The translations under genes and the position numbers were made by a program. Source: Reinekea forsetii (GTDB lineage: Bacteria > Pseudomonadota > Gammaproteobacteria > Pseudomonadales > Natronospirillaceae). From it: a stretch of 64,000 nucleotides of DNA. The notes beneath the pieces were generated by a model. That model was not told the DNA's origin. It saw only the letters and a list, made by a program, of their open reading frames with translations, and ran no database searches. Position 1 is the stretch's first letter; each line of letters begins with the position of its first letter. This document shows, piece after piece, positions 48,663 to 59,452 of the stretch. The stretch lies in assembly GCF_018860385.1 (NCBI RefSeq), contig NZ_JAHKPH010000008.1, positions 124,001 to 188,000 on the forward strand, in the 5' to 3' direction.

Positions 48663-48690
48663 TTGCTTATTTCATCATCATCTTTATAGT
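48663..48690 (+). promoter_or_regulatory. Candidate promoter for pheST
   Basis: TTGCTT (48663-48668), 16-nt spacer, TATAGT (48685-48690). The leader of about 40 nt has no Phe-rich reading frame, so pheM-type attenuation is not supported. Confidence 0.5.
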
Positions 48691-48714
48691 TAAAGGCTTT
48701 GCAAACCGACTTAG

Positions 48715-49752
<1,038 letters not shown>

Positions 49753-49772
49753 AACGGTAAGGAACAGAGTCA

Positions 49773-52148
49773 ATGAAAATCAGTGAAAAGTGGTTGCGTC
49801 AGTGGGTCAATCCAGCGATTACCGCTCAGGACATGATGGATCAAATTACAATGGCCGGTTTGGAAGTGGATGGGTTTGAACCCGTTGCTGAAAACTTTTC
49901 TGGTGTTGTTGTAGGTGAAATTTTAACGGCAAAGCAGCATCCAAATGCCGATAAACTGCAAGTTTGTGAAGTATCTAACGGTAGCGAAACCGTTCAAGTC
50001 GTGTGTGGCGCGCCAAACGCTCGTGCGGGTTTAAAAGTAGCTTTTGCCCAAGTAGGGGCGGTTTTACCTGGCGATTTTAAAATTAAAAAAGCCAAGTTAC
50101 GTCAAGAAGAAAGCAACGGCATGTTGTGCAGTGAAAAAGAGCTCGGGCTGTCAGAAAGCCACGATGGCATTATGGAGTTAGCTGCAGATGCGCCTTTAGG
50201 CGAAGACCTGCGTATTTATTTTGATTTAGACGATATCGCTATTGATATCGATTTAACACCGAACCGTGCCGATTGTTTAAGTGTTGCCGGTATTGCACGT
50301 GAAGTTGGTGTTTTAAATGATATCGCTGTTGAAGCACCCTCAATAGTGGCTGTTAAGCCAAGCCACGATGAAGTATTCGAGGTTGAGTTGGCCGATGGCA
50401 AAGGTTGCCCGCGTTATGTAGGGCGAGTGCTAAACGATGTAGATGTATCAGCCACTACGCCGTTGTGGATGGTCGAAAAGCTGCGCCGTGGTGGCATTCG
50501 TTCAATTGACCCAGTCGTTGATGTAACCAACTACGTGATGCTTGAACTCGGCCAGCCAATGCATGGTTTCGATTTAGACCAGCTAAATGGCAAAATTGTG
50601 GTTCGAAAAGCGCAAAAAGGCGAAAAAATCACCTTGCTAGATGGCCAAGAAATGACTCTAACGCCCGATATTTTGGTCATCGCGGATGAATCTGGTCCGC
50701 TGGCAATGGCCGGCATTATGGGTGGAGAAAACAGTGGCGTTTCGGCAAGTACTAAACGGGTTTTCTTAGAAAGTGCCTTCTTTGCGCCAATTGAAATAGC
50801 CGGTAAAGCGCGAGCTAATGGCCTTCATACCGATTCAAGCCATCGTTTTGAGCGCGGCGTTGATTATTCAGGCCAAGAGCGAGCTGTTGAGCGTGCAACG
50901 GCACTATTGGTCGATATTTGTGGAGCCAAGCCTGGTCCATTAGTGGTTCGTGAAGACACCTCAAATGTACCTGCGGCCGCTGAGATTGAACTTTACAGCG
51001 ATACAGTCACAAGCAGCCTAGGCATGGCGTTAGAAGATTCTGTGATTAAGCAGATTTTAATAGGCTTAGGGTTTGAATTAGTCAGCGAAAAATCAGGTTA
51101 CTGGAAAGTTAAAGCACCCACTTGGCGTTTTGACATGGCTATTCAGGCAGACTTAATTGAAGAAATTGCCCGTATCTATGGGTACAACAAACTTCCGGTA
51201 ACAGCGCCAACAGCGGCATTGAAGCCTCAAGGTAAAAAAGAGCAGCAAGTTGATACTAACGCCTTAGTTGATCGCATGGTGTCTTTAGGGTACCAAGAAG
51301 CCATAACCTACAGCTTTGTAGAGCCAGATATACAAAAAGCCATGTTCCCTAAACTAGAGAGCATTGCATTAGCAAACCCTATTTCAGCTGATATGGCGGT
51401 AATGCGGGTATCATTGTGGCCCGGATTGTTAAAAGCGGCACAACATAACTTGAACCGCCAAGCCGATCGTATTCGCCTGATTGAAACAGGCCAGCGCTTT
51501 ATTCAAGAAGAAAAGGGCTTAGAGCAAATCGATATGTTATCGGGTGTTGTTTCTGGCTCTCGATTGGCGAAAGGCTGGTATGAAAATGGTGAACTGGTCG
51601 ATTTTTATGATGTAAAAGGCGATTTAGAACAGCTATTATCCGCGATCAAAGGGGTGTCTTTTGACTTTGTTCCAGGAACGCATTCCGCTTTACATCCTGG
51701 CCAATGTGCTAGAATTGAGCGTGAAGGCAAGTTAGTTGGGTATGTAGGCGCTTTGCACCCATCCTTGGCTAAACAGTTTGGTATTAAACAAAGCGTTTTC
51801 TTGTTCGAATTGCGACTAGATCGAACGTTGACTGCTGAGCTCCCTGAATTTACGCCATTGTCGAAATTTCCATCAACTACACGAGATTTAGCCGTAGTGG
51901 TAGATGAAGAAAGCCCAGTCGAGGATGTGCTCAGTAGCGTTAGGGAAATGGCGGGTGAAGACCTAATTAGCCTCAACCTATTTGACATATATCGTGGCAA
52001 AGGTATTGATTCTAAACGAAAAAGCCTTGCAATGGGCTTGACGTGGCAGCATCCTTCACGCACTCTTACAGATGAAGAAATAAATCGATTCATGGAATCG
52101 ATCATCAACACCCTGCAGACCAGACATGATGCTGTGTTAAGGGGATAA
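49773..52148 (+). CDS. pheT: Phenylalanyl-tRNA synthetase beta subunit
   Basis: A 791-residue subunit for tRNA binding and editing: N-terminal EMAP-like tRNA-binding fold (about 40-150), B3/B4 editing domain, B5 domain, a degenerate class II core and a C-terminal ferredoxin-like anticodon-binding domain ([20 protein letters not shown]). Standard length and position. Confidence 0.97.
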   Translation: MKISEKWLRQWVNPAITAQDMMDQITMAGLEVDGFEPVAENFSGVVVGEILTAKQHPNADKLQVCEVSNGSETVQVVCGAPNARAGLKVAFAQVGAVLPGDFKIKKAKLRQEESNGMLCSEKELGLSESHDGIMELAADAPLGEDLRIYFDLDDIAIDIDLTPNRADCLSVAGIAREVGVLNDIAVEAPSIVAVKPSHDEVFEVELADGKGCPRYVGRVLNDVDVSATTPLWMVEKLRRGGIRSIDPVVDVTNYVMLELGQPMHGFDLDQLNGKIVVRKAQKGEKITLLDGQEMTLTPDILVIADESGPLAMAGIMGGENSGVSASTKRVFLESAFFAPIEIAGKARANGLHTDSSHRFERGVDYSGQERAVERATALLVDICGAKPGPLVVREDTSNVPAAAEIELYSDTVTSSLGMALEDSVIKQILIGLGFELVSEKSGYWKVKAPTWRFDMAIQADLIEEIARIYGYNKLPVTAPTAALKPQGKKEQQVDTNALVDRMVSLGYQEAITYSFVEPDIQKAMFPKLESIALANPISADMAVMRVSLWPGLLKAAQHNLNRQADRIRLIETGQRFIQEEKGLEQIDMLSGVVSGSRLAKGWYENGELVDFYDVKGDLEQLLSAIKGVSFDFVPGTHSALHPGQCARIEREGKLVGYVGALHPSLAKQFGIKQSVFLFELRLDRTLTAELPEFTPLSKFPSTTRDLAVVVDEESPVEDVLSSVREMAGEDLISLNLFDIYRGKGIDSKRKSLAMGLTWQHPSRTLTDEEINRFMESIINTLQTRHDAVLRG

Positions 52149-52177
52149 CAAGAAAAAGTAAGCTAAGGAGCCCTTTA

Positions 52178-52480
52178 ATGGCGCTGACGAAAGCTGAAAT
52201 GGCAGAGCGTTTGTACGACGAATTAGGTCTTAACAAGCGAGAAGCGAAAGAAATGGTCGAGATTTTCTTTGAAGAAATTCGTGAAAGTCTCGTCAATAAT
52301 GAGCAGGTGAAGTTATCGGGGTTCGGTAACTTCGACCTACGGGACAAGCGGCAGCGTCCTGGAAGGAATCCAAAAACAGGCGAAGAAATCCCTATTTCTG
52401 CTCGTCGTGTGGTGACTTTTCGACCTGGCCAAAAACTTAAAGTGACCGTCGAAGCCTATGCTGGAACCGAGCCAGAATGA
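52178..52480 (+). CDS. ihfA: Integration host factor alpha subunit
   Basis: DNA-bending nucleoid protein forming a heterodimer with IhfB. It has 100 residues with the family motif [21 protein letters not shown] and [18 protein letters not shown]. Located behind pheT as in E. coli and Pseudomonas. TAAGGAG precedes the ATG. It overlaps the merR-type gene by 23 nt. Confidence 0.97.
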   Translation: MALTKAEMAERLYDELGLNKREAKEMVEIFFEEIRESLVNNEQVKLSGFGNFDLRDKRQRPGRNPKTGEEIPISARRVVTFRPGQKLKVTVEAYAGTEPE

Positions 52481-52820
52481 TGAACTCCCGGTAATTCCGG
52501 GGAAACGTTATTTTACCATTGGTGAAGTAAGTGAATTATGCGCCGTAAAGCCGCATGTTCTACGTTATTGGGAGCAAGAGTTCCCACAGTTAAGCCCTGT
52601 AAAGCGCCGTGGTAATCGACGCTATTATCAGCGTGAAGACGTCGTTTTGATCCGCCAAATTCGCCATCTTTTGTACGAAGACGGTTATACCATTGGTGGT
52701 GCTCGTCAAAAATTATCAGAACCTGAAGACGCTGAAGCGGTTCAGCAACAGCATCAAGCCCTGATTCGAGAAATGATTGACGAACTTGAAGCGGTACTTG
52801 AGTTATTAAAAATCAGCTAA
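52458..52820 (+). CDS. MerR-family transcriptional regulator
   Basis: A 120-residue protein with an N-terminal winged helix ([28 protein letters not shown], then RRYYQREDV) and a short coiled-coil C terminus. No effector-binding domain or Cys metal site is visible. This regulator next to ihfA is conserved in gammaproteobacteria, but its targets are unknown. The start lies inside ihfA. Confidence 0.92.
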   Translation: MLEPSQNDELPVIPGKRYFTIGEVSELCAVKPHVLRYWEQEFPQLSPVKRRGNRRYYQREDVVLIRQIRHLLYEDGYTIGGARQKLSEPEDAEAVQQQHQALIREMIDELEAVLELLKIS

Positions 52821-52870
52821 TCTGAAGAAAACCTTTTATTTTTCAATAAGTTAAATTAGAATCTCCGTAT

Positions 52871-52947
52871 CGGGTATTAGCGCAGTCTGGTAGCGCACCG
52901 TTCTGGGGGAGCGGTGGTCGTCGGTTCAAATCCGGCATACCCGACCA
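52871..52947 (+). tRNA. tRNA-Pro (anticodon GGG)
   Basis: 77 nt with encoded CCA. Acceptor CGGGTAT / ATACCCG; anticodon stem CCGTT/AGCGG holds loop CTGGGGG, anticodon GGG; T-loop TTCAAAT. Position behind ihfA-merR matches Pseudomonas. Confidence 0.97.
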
Positions 52948-52965
52948 AATTATTCTTTCAAAATC

Positions 52966-52988
52966 AGCAGCTTAGAGCTGCTTTTTTT
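52966..52988 (+). terminator. Terminator after tRNA-Pro
   Basis: Stem AGCAGCT / AGCTGCT with loop TAG, followed by seven T. Confidence 0.9.
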
Positions 52989-53031
52989 GTGCCTGAAATA
53001 ACTCACTCAATATTCTCTACGTTTTGCAAAG

Positions 53032-53478
53032 TTATTCGAGGACGTTTGGCCAGTTCTTATCCGCTTCAGCGATAAACGCTTCTTTTTGCTGTAACCATTG
53101 TGACTGTATTTTTTGGCTGTAGTTTAAGTAGAGCTTACCTTCATGGATCGTAAATTGTGTTGGATCTACTCCGGCAACGCTATTTTTTGCAACAGCATAA
53201 GCGCAATAGCCGCCATACTGAGGGGCATAAGTTTCGGGTGATGCCACGAATAAAGCTTTATTCTCGGCGCTGCTAAATAACCAACTAGCGCCTTGCCATT
53301 CAAAAGAGAGTGAAGTGTCTCCTTTTATAGCTTTATTGAGTGTGAAATAGGCCACACTGTCATAGCCTTTTATCGCTAAATTATTATGCCAAGGTGTGTA
53401 AATTGCATCCGCAGCAAATGCAGTAGAAAAACCGATATAACTCAATAAAAATAGCATTTTTAGTTTTAGATTTTTCAT
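53032..53478 (-). CDS. Exported YHS-domain protein
   Basis: A 148-residue protein with a signal peptide (MLFLLSYIGFSTAFAADA) and a YHS-like domain: NLAIKGYDSVAYFTLNKA and YGGYCAYAVAKNS. YHS domains are often metal-associated; the periplasmic forms have no established activity. ATG 53478, with GGAG upstream, is chosen over the open frame to 53556, which would hide the signal peptide. It is the last gene of the minus-strand set that begins at 56844. Confidence 0.85.
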   Translation of the reverse strand: MKNLKLKMLFLLSYIGFSTAFAADAIYTPWHNNLAIKGYDSVAYFTLNKAIKGDTSLSFEWQGASWLFSSAENKALFVASPETYAPQYGGYCAYAVAKNSVAGVDPTQFTIHEGKLYLNYSQKIQSQWLQQKEAFIAEADKNWPNVLE

Positions 53479-53488
53479 AACGAGGCTC

Positions 53489-53989
53489 CTAAGCAGTCTT
53501 TTGGTAGTTGTATGTCGAAGGTGCAACGCCGATTGAGTCGGGAATGGAATGGCCATGTAATTTAGCTAAAAGCGCGGCGTAAGCTAGGTGGTGAACGGTG
53601 TGGTTGATCAGGTACAACAATTCGCGTTCGGCGGTCGATTCAATCGTAACGTTCGTTGGCCTACCAAGCTCCGTATCAGAGATGACCTTAATAACCTGTT
53701 TATCTAGATCTAGGTTCTTCAACCACAGGATAAAGTGGTTTGTTGATTCCAAAGCAAGAGGTCTTTGAAATTCTACTTGTGAGTCACGTGAACGATCATT
53801 GAAATTGATAAGCTGAGTTGGTAACCCACGCTCGAGACACTGATAGTGATCAAGAATATGCCTAACATGTTTACCAATGCTCGAAGGAGCATTAGGCAGA
53901 GTGCATTTATAGGTTTCGTCGTGGCAACAGGTTACGAATGTCATAACCTGTTTTAGAACGGCGATATTCGCTTTAATTAACTCGTTCAT
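53489..53989 (-). CDS. DinB-like four-helix protein
   Basis: A 166-residue protein of the DinB/YfiT-like superfamily. Possible metal-ligand histidines are in IGKHVRHILDHY and LLYLINHTVHHLAY. Members include thiol transferases and many proteins of unknown role. It overlaps the upstream olsF-like gene by 17 nt and lies 10 nt before the YHS gene, so it is translationally linked to the acyltransferase. Confidence 0.8.
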   Translation of the reverse strand: MNELIKANIAVLKQVMTFVTCCHDETYKCTLPNAPSSIGKHVRHILDHYQCLERGLPTQLINFNDRSRDSQVEFQRPLALESTNHFILWLKNLDLDKQVIKVISDTELGRPTNVTIESTAERELLYLINHTVHHLAYAALLAKLHGHSIPDSIGVAPSTYNYQKTA

Positions 53990-55727
53990 TTTGCTCCCAA
54001 TGTTGTTTAAAGAGTTCAGCGCCTTCCTTGGTAAGGTAGCGATTTAAATAGCGTTCTGGCATTTGGTGCAAATCAACCAAGATGAGACCATCGAGTGAAT
54101 CATTGAAACCACGATTAATGGAAAACCCAATGAATTTACCGTTCAGAGCAACATAGTGGCGAAGCAATACCGGGACTGTTTTACCGGGCTCACATAAGCC
54201 AACCAGTTTATTGAATACAGCAATATCTTGAATGGCCGCAAGCATCGCCTTTGTCCAAATTTTGTTTTTCACTTTTAGCGGCACCAGTGGCTTAACATCG
54301 TCTAAAAATCGCTGCTCTGCTCTATAGCTTTCCATCATGGCATCCGATATAAATGCTCGAGCCATGGTGCTGTGTTCTGAAGAAATACTGACGCAACCAA
54401 AGAGTTTTGAGTACTGCGGATGCTGAGCAACAAACCGTCCGATGCCTCGCCAGAGCAAGTCTAATGCAGAAGGGTGGCGTTGATAGGCTTGGGTCACAAA
54501 AGATCTCCCCACTTCCAGAGCACAACCAAACTTCTCCATATAACGTTCATCAAATTTGTACAGACTGCGACTGTATAAGCCAGAGACTCCTTGTTGCGCT
54601 ATGATTTTATCTGTCTTACCTAAGCGATAGCCGCCAACAATGGCGTTGTTTTTATGATCCCAAACAAATAGGTGAAGGTAATGTTTATCGTACTGATCAT
54701 GGTCATAAGGGTTGCCTGTACCTTCTCCGGCGGCTCGGAAGGTAATTTCACGTGCTTCGGCAAGAGCAAAAAAAACTGAATTCAACTCTTTAAACGGTGC
54801 GCAATAAACGCTAAATTCAGATTTTCTTAGCAACTGGAATGGAGCTAAATGCTCGATATCATTCAATAGTTGGCTTTGTTTAATACTGCTTTTGACCTCG
54901 GAAACGGGGGCTAGTTTTTTGCTTATCGATTGTTTCGTTGCCGCTAAAAAATAGGTCGACATTCTGAGCTGTAAAGTAAGGGCTTGCGCAGAGGCAGACT
55001 TAGCGCACTCCTTTTCGCTAAGCCGTTTGCCAATCGTCATTTTAAGATGAGATCCAATTTTGTTGCTCAATTGGCGTGGCAATAACAACGTTCGTAAGCG
55101 CTTGTGAATTAACCCCGCAGCATAAAAGTAAGCAGGGTTCCTACCATGTATATAAATGGGTAGGCATGAAGCGCGGTGCTTTAGTGCAAGCCTTCCTACC
55201 ATGCTGTTCCAACTTTTATCTTGAATAGAAAAATTGTTCCACCTTGCGGCACTGACCTCACCGGCGGGAAATACTATGAGTACACCGCCGCGAGCTAAGT
55301 GTTTATCGGCATGGCGAACGCTTTGTAAGTTATGTGCGGTGGCATTTTTTGAAAACACATCAACGCCTAGAAATACGTCATGAAACTCCGGAATACTGGA
55401 AAGCATTTGGTTGGTTAATACTTTAGTGTCTGGTCGAACAGACAAGACCGCGCGGGTAAGGGCGACACCATCCAAGCCACCAAATGGGTGGTTAGCAACA
55501 ACAATTACAGGTCCAGATTCTGGTAGTTCTTCATTTAATGAAGATCCTTGCTGGGTTACCTGAACCTTAAGCGAGGTTAGCGTATAATCTAAAAACTGTT
55601 CAGAAGTTAAATTCTCGCGACGAGAATCGTATGCAGATATAAGTGGCTGTAAACCCAGTGCCTTTTCTAACGTAGCAGCTATAAATTTAGAATGAATAGG
55701 CACACGAAATGGATTTGTGTCTTTCAT
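53973..55727 (-). CDS. olsF: Fused PlsC-type acyltransferase / GNAT N-acyltransferase, OlsF type
   Basis: A 584-residue two-domain protein. The N-terminal domain (about 1-260) is a lysophospholipid-acyltransferase type with the HX4D motif HPFGGLD (H80, D85) and FPAGEVSAARW. The C-terminal domain (about 300-500) is GNAT-like with the OlsB-type segment CALEVGRSFV and an acyl-ACP-type pocket. This domain order matches OlsF, which makes ornithine lipids in one protein: the GNAT part N-acylates ornithine and the PlsC part adds the second acyl chain. The amino acid used here cannot be read from sequence. It lies 1 nt downstream of an ATP-grasp gene. Confidence 0.75.
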   Translation of the reverse strand: MKDTNPFRVPIHSKFIAATLEKALGLQPLISAYDSRRENLTSEQFLDYTLTSLKVQVTQQGSSLNEELPESGPVIVVANHPFGGLDGVALTRAVLSVRPDTKVLTNQMLSSIPEFHDVFLGVDVFSKNATAHNLQSVRHADKHLARGGVLIVFPAGEVSAARWNNFSIQDKSWNSMVGRLALKHRASCLPIYIHGRNPAYFYAAGLIHKRLRTLLLPRQLSNKIGSHLKMTIGKRLSEKECAKSASAQALTLQLRMSTYFLAATKQSISKKLAPVSEVKSSIKQSQLLNDIEHLAPFQLLRKSEFSVYCAPFKELNSVFFALAEAREITFRAAGEGTGNPYDHDQYDKHYLHLFVWDHKNNAIVGGYRLGKTDKIIAQQGVSGLYSRSLYKFDERYMEKFGCALEVGRSFVTQAYQRHPSALDLLWRGIGRFVAQHPQYSKLFGCVSISSEHSTMARAFISDAMMESYRAEQRFLDDVKPLVPLKVKNKIWTKAMLAAIQDIAVFNKLVGLCEPGKTVPVLLRHYVALNGKFIGFSINRGFNDSLDGLILVDLHQMPERYLNRYLTKEGAELFKQHWEQNERVN

Positions 55728-55728
55728 A

Positions 55729-56844
55729 TTAATCCGTCTCCGGGTAGGTGAGAGTTAATTCCTTTTCTAAGCGCCAACGCCTTACTAACTCGCCGATAGT
55801 TGGAGTTTTTATACCTTGCTTTCGAATTAGTGATCCAATTCTAAAAAGCGTTTTATATTGAAAGAGCAGTGAAGATATCGCCTGTGAAAACGATGTGTTT
55901 GAATCCCAAATATGTAACGATTCAGAGCTGGCCGTATTAATTTCAACAATTTGTAAGGTCTTTCCGGCCTGCAAAGACGAAGAGTCTTTAAACTTGATAT
56001 CTAAGCGACCATAGTGAAAGTTGGGAAGATCCTGCATGAGCGAATCAACGGCGAGGGTAAGCTCAGGTGTTATAAATTGTGCCGCATCTTTGAATACAGC
56101 TCCTCGACAATGACTGGCCGAAAAAACCAATTTATAGGGTTCGCCTTTTGGTATGATTTTTTCCCAGGAGTCCTTATGCCTTTTTTCGTAAAGGTGCTTT
56201 AATTCCCTTGCGCGTCTATCTTGATCTATTAGCTGTGCCAGTGTGTGTTGGCCATCACCAACAATGTAAGGGCTGTATTTCAGTGCCAATGAGATAATTT
56301 TTCCCGTTGTTTGGCCCGGCTCGCGAACATAAAAAACCCCCGCTTCCGGTTCGTAGTCGGCCAATTGTTGTATCATGCAATTTGCCCCTGCAGGGTAGCA
56401 AGACAAACAGGTTGAAAGCTGATCGGCGCTATGAATTAACTTAACGCCCGCGCCACGACAACCAATATCGGGTTTACACACAAAAGGGTAGGCTAATTTA
56501 CGCGCTTTTAATTTTGCCTCAATGGAGTCAATTTGTTCCGAAATAGGGTGTGTAGAAACGGTATACGTAAACCAAGGCAATATATGGGCTTTTAGTAAAG
56601 GCCCTGCCTGAGCGAGTAATTCACTTTTGGGGACACCCACCATTCCAGATAAGGGTAGGTTAGGGTTTGCTATTAACGGAAGGGTTAGAGAGCGATGTCG
56701 TATAGAAAGCAGTAGCCATTGAATTAAGACGGGTAGGTACATTGCCCACGTGGGCCAAAACTCAAAAAAAGAGGTTGGTTTTGGTCCTTGCTGTAATGGC
56801 GGCATGCCATCGCATACATAAGGTTGGTTCTTAACGATAGACAT
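55729..56844 (-). CDS. ATP-grasp ligase (D-Ala-D-Ala ligase-like fold)
   Basis: A 371-residue protein whose ATP-grasp core is visible as FVCKPDIGCRGAGVKLI, then YIVGDGQHTLAQLI, with metal-ligand residues in YGRLDIKF and LQIVEINTASSES. A hydrophobic segment (AMYLPVLIQWLLLSI) near residue 40 suggests membrane association. ATP-grasp enzymes join a carboxylate to an amine or thiol via an acyl phosphate. The substrate is unknown. Coupling to the OlsF-like gene (1-nt gap) suggests a role in an amino-acid-containing lipid (inference). True D-Ala-D-Ala ligase is unlikely because the context and N-terminal domain differ. Confidence 0.75.
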   Translation of the reverse strand: MSIVKNQPYVCDGMPPLQQGPKPTSFFEFWPTWAMYLPVLIQWLLLSIRHRSLTLPLIANPNLPLSGMVGVPKSELLAQAGPLLKAHILPWFTYTVSTHPISEQIDSIEAKLKARKLAYPFVCKPDIGCRGAGVKLIHSADQLSTCLSCYPAGANCMIQQLADYEPEAGVFYVREPGQTTGKIISLALKYSPYIVGDGQHTLAQLIDQDRRARELKHLYEKRHKDSWEKIIPKGEPYKLVFSASHCRGAVFKDAAQFITPELTLAVDSLMQDLPNFHYGRLDIKFKDSSSLQAGKTLQIVEINTASSESLHIWDSNTSFSQAISSLLFQYKTLFRIGSLIRKQGIKTPTIGELVRRWRLEKELTLTYPETD

Positions 56845-56888
56845 AACAGGTCTTTCTTATTTGTGGTGTTAAATAAGTAGACCTTGTT
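56845..56888 (-). promoter_or_regulatory. Stem-loop directly upstream of the ATP-grasp start
   Basis: An inner perfect 7-bp stem (CTTATTT 56856-56862 / AAATAAG 56871-56877) and an outer 9-bp stem with one bulge (56845-56853 with 56879-56888). The structure ends at the base before the ATG of the ATP-grasp gene, so it would cover its weak ribosome site. No T-run follows on this strand. Confidence 0.4.
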
Positions 56889-56907
56889 AGTTTTTAAAAG
56901 TTCCAGA

Positions 56908-57138
56908 CTATTTTAGCGCGGAATTTAGCAATTTGATGTGGTTTAGAATTTCGATGCCGGCATCGGTAAGGTAGCCACCATCCGGAGAGTCGGTAAAGCC
57001 TTTCTCATACAGTCGCTTGGCCGCTTGTTGGACATTTGATTCAGCATCGCTGTGAATTTTCAAACCAGCCATAATGGTATCGGAAGGGAATTGAAGTAAT
57101 AAGTTAATTTCATCGAGCTTTTCTGCACTAAGAGACAT
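56908..57138 (-). CDS. TIGR02647-type small protein
   Basis: A 76-residue soluble protein resembling the TIGR02647 family (gammaproteobacterial, predicted DNA-binding or regulatory): the segment GYLTDAGIEILNHIKLL and the AAKRLYEKGFTD pattern agree with what I remember of the family. The function is unknown. An AGGATCC region lies upstream of the ATG. Confidence 0.7.
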   Translation of the reverse strand: MSLSAEKLDEINLLLQFPSDTIMAGLKIHSDAESNVQQAAKRLYEKGFTDSPDGGYLTDAGIEILNHIKLLNSALK

Positions 57139-57237
57139 ATAGGATCCTTTTTATTTATTAATAGTGTGAACCTAAATTCAGCATAGCGTAATTGAATAAG
57201 AAAAGCTCGACTGGCTTACCACCTATTTCATGTTAAT

Positions 57238-58353
57238 CTAACCTTTCGCTTCGTGATAAGCCCATTCTAGCCACGGCAGCATGGCTTCAATGTCACTTTG
57301 CTCTACGGTTGCTCCTGCCCATATGCGCAACCCAGCTGGAGCGTCTTTATAAGAACCAATATCGTATGCAACACCCTCATTGGCAAGTAGGGAGATCATT
57401 AATTTGATTTTTTCTGGTGGTAAATCAACGGTAAAGCAGACACTGGTATTGGATCGAATCGCCTTTTCTTGAGTTAAGAAGTGAAGCCAAGGCGTTTGTT
57501 CGACAAATGCCTCAAGCGACTTTAAGTTAGCAAGTGACTTTTCAATGGCTTGCTGAGTTCCGCCAATAGATTCTACCCAAGATAAAGCGTCTAAATAATC
57601 TGCAACACATAGCATAGAAGGGGTATTAATTGTTTCACCTCGGAATATACCTTCATTTAGCTTGCCATTGGTGGTTAGCCTAAATAGCTTTGGCAAGGGC
57701 CAAGGTGGCGTATAGGTTTCTAGCCTCTTTACAGCGCGTGGCGAAAGAATAAGCATGCCATGAGCGCCTTCGCTGCCAAGAACCTTTTGCCAAGAAAAAG
57801 TGACAACATCTAGCTTGTGCCAAGGTAATTCCATGGCAAACACGGCAGAAGTAGCATCACAAATGGTTAAGCCCTGGCGGTCATCCGCAATCCAGTCTCC
57901 ATTTGGCACCTTTGCTCCAGAGGTTGTGCCATTCCAAGTAAAAATAACATCATGCTCAAAATTTGCTTGGTCTAAATTAGGAAGAGTGCCATAGTCAGCC
58001 GTAATAGTTCGTACGTTATCTAGTTTTAGCTGGTTGGTCACATCGTTTATCCAGCCTTTGCCAAATGACTCCCAGCCGAAAATATCAACAGGGCGTTCAC
58101 CGAGCATCCCCCACATAGCCATTTCCATTGCGCCCGTATCAGAACCAGGAACAATGCCTACACGCCAGCCTTCGGGTAAGCCCAGCAATTCAGCGGTTTT
58201 TAGGCAAACTTTAGACAATACATCTTTACCCGCGCCGGAGCGGTGCGACCGACCTAACACAGATATATCGAGAGCATTTATGTTGTAACCAGGCCGTTTA
58301 CTGCACGGCCCAGAAGAAAAGTTTGGATTGTTAGGTTTAATGCTTGGCTTCAT
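57238..58353 (-). CDS. serC: Phosphoserine aminotransferase, alphaproteobacterial/archaeal type
   Basis: PLP enzyme converting 3-phosphohydroxypyruvate and glutamate to phosphoserine. The N terminus [17 protein letters not shown], the [10 protein letters not shown] segment and PLP-lysine region [16 protein letters not shown] match the TIGR01365 serC subtype and not the E. coli type. It has 371 residues from ATG 58353; an ATG at 58371 adds six residues, and neither has a clear ribosome site. It is a single gene here, away from gyrA-pheA, so it may be acquired or a second serC. Confidence 0.85.
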   Translation of the reverse strand: MKPSIKPNNPNFSSGPCSKRPGYNINALDISVLGRSHRSGAGKDVLSKVCLKTAELLGLPEGWRVGIVPGSDTGAMEMAMWGMLGERPVDIFGWESFGKGWINDVTNQLKLDNVRTITADYGTLPNLDQANFEHDVIFTWNGTTSGAKVPNGDWIADDRQGLTICDATSAVFAMELPWHKLDVVTFSWQKVLGSEGAHGMLILSPRAVKRLETYTPPWPLPKLFRLTTNGKLNEGIFRGETINTPSMLCVADYLDALSWVESIGGTQQAIEKSLANLKSLEAFVEQTPWLHFLTQEKAIRSNTSVCFTVDLPPEKIKLMISLLANEGVAYDIGSYKDAPAGLRIWAGATVEQSDIEAMLPWLEWAYHEAKG

Positions 58354-58514
58354 TGGGTCATGGATCCACATTACTTATTGATCGGAACAGTACTAGGCCT
58401 GTTAATGAATATCACTAATGGTACGATATTGAACAGAATTGAGCATTATTTATTGCAGTGGTTTTTATGGGAGAGTGTTTTTCATTATTAACAAGGCATT
58501 GCCTTTATCGGTGT

Positions 58515-58928
58515 TTAAGCGTGGTGAGTTGAATTAGTGGCTTTGGTGAGCTCGCTGTTTAACCAATGTAGCGCCTCTTTTTTATCAGAAAATGTCTTTA
58601 TATTTTGATCTTTTCTAGATTCAACTAAAGAATCTAATATTTTTAACTGGAGGTTAGATTTAAAGAGCATAGCCTTCGCAACCATGTATTGAGAGTTCAC
58701 CCATTGGTTAAATTCTTCAAGTGCTTGGTAAGCTTCTGGTGTGCCGCCCTGTATGTTTTTGTCGTCAATCAAGACGGCAAAGGGTTCGCCATTAAATGAT
58801 TCAATGACTTTACGTTGTTTGCTTAATCCGCTAGTTATACCTTCTAGATTAAATTGGCCGAAATAAGAAACCTGTAAAATGCGGCCACTTACGGATATTT
58901 CTGTTTGACCATGTGGTTGATTAATCAT
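58515..58928 (-). CDS. Hypothetical protein, possibly STAS/SpoIIAA-like
   Basis: A 137-residue soluble protein. The alternating strand/helix pattern (ISVSGRILQVSYFGQFNLEGI, later FAVLIDDKNIQGGTPEAY) is suggestive of the SpoIIAA-like or STAS-like fold seen in small single-domain proteins, but I do not recognise the family with certainty. It is a single gene with no obvious partner. Confidence 0.55.
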   Translation of the reverse strand: MINQPHGQTEISVSGRILQVSYFGQFNLEGITSGLSKQRKVIESFNGEPFAVLIDDKNIQGGTPEAYQALEEFNQWVNSQYMVAKAMLFKSNLQLKILDSLVESRKDQNIKTFSDKKEALHWLNSELTKATNSTHHA

Positions 58929-59002
58929 TGTGAGCCTAAAAGGATTTTATTATTTTTAGATTAGGGTATATGACGAGTGCCTACTAATGCAAATTGTAAT
59001 TT

Positions 59003-59452
59003 CTACCAACGCTTTCTGGGCTTAAATGAATTTCGCGCGTGACCTAACGTACGTTCACCTTTAAATTCAATATCTACTATAAACGTCTTCTCAATTAAAA
59101 CGTCCCCGTCAAGCTCAAGTACCATACGCCAATGGCCGAGCTTTGTATTTAAAGGCTGCCATAAGGTATCGCCTAAATAAAAATCCCAATCATTATTGCG
59201 AACGTAAACATTGCCCGTAAAAGGTTCAAGGATGGTTCCATGTTCATCAGGAATATCGGGATGATAGATAATATAACTGAATTTTAAGCCTTTGGCTTTT
59301 TTAAAGTTGGCGATGAACCCAAATTCAATGTTTTCACGAGCAGGAATGTCGGTAGTCACCTCAATGAGCTTTGGTAGTTGTTTACTTTTTTCATCCCACT
59401 GAGTGTAAATACCATGGTGCAGTAGCGTACAGCTAAATTTTGATCGTTTCAT
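59003..59452 (-). CDS. DUF3859 family protein
   Basis: A 149-residue protein with the DUF3859 pattern: HHGIYTQWDEKSKQLPKLIE, then IPARENIEFGFIANFKKAKG, IIYHPDIPDEHGTILEPF, and FYLGDTLWQPLNTKLGHWRM. A beta-sandwich fold is expected. No function is known. There is no signal peptide from this start. Confidence 0.8.
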   Translation of the reverse strand: MKRSKFSCTLLHHGIYTQWDEKSKQLPKLIEVTTDIPARENIEFGFIANFKKAKGLKFSYIIYHPDIPDEHGTILEPFTGNVYVRNNDWDFYLGDTLWQPLNTKLGHWRMVLELDGDVLIEKTFIVDIEFKGERTLGHARNSFKPRKRW

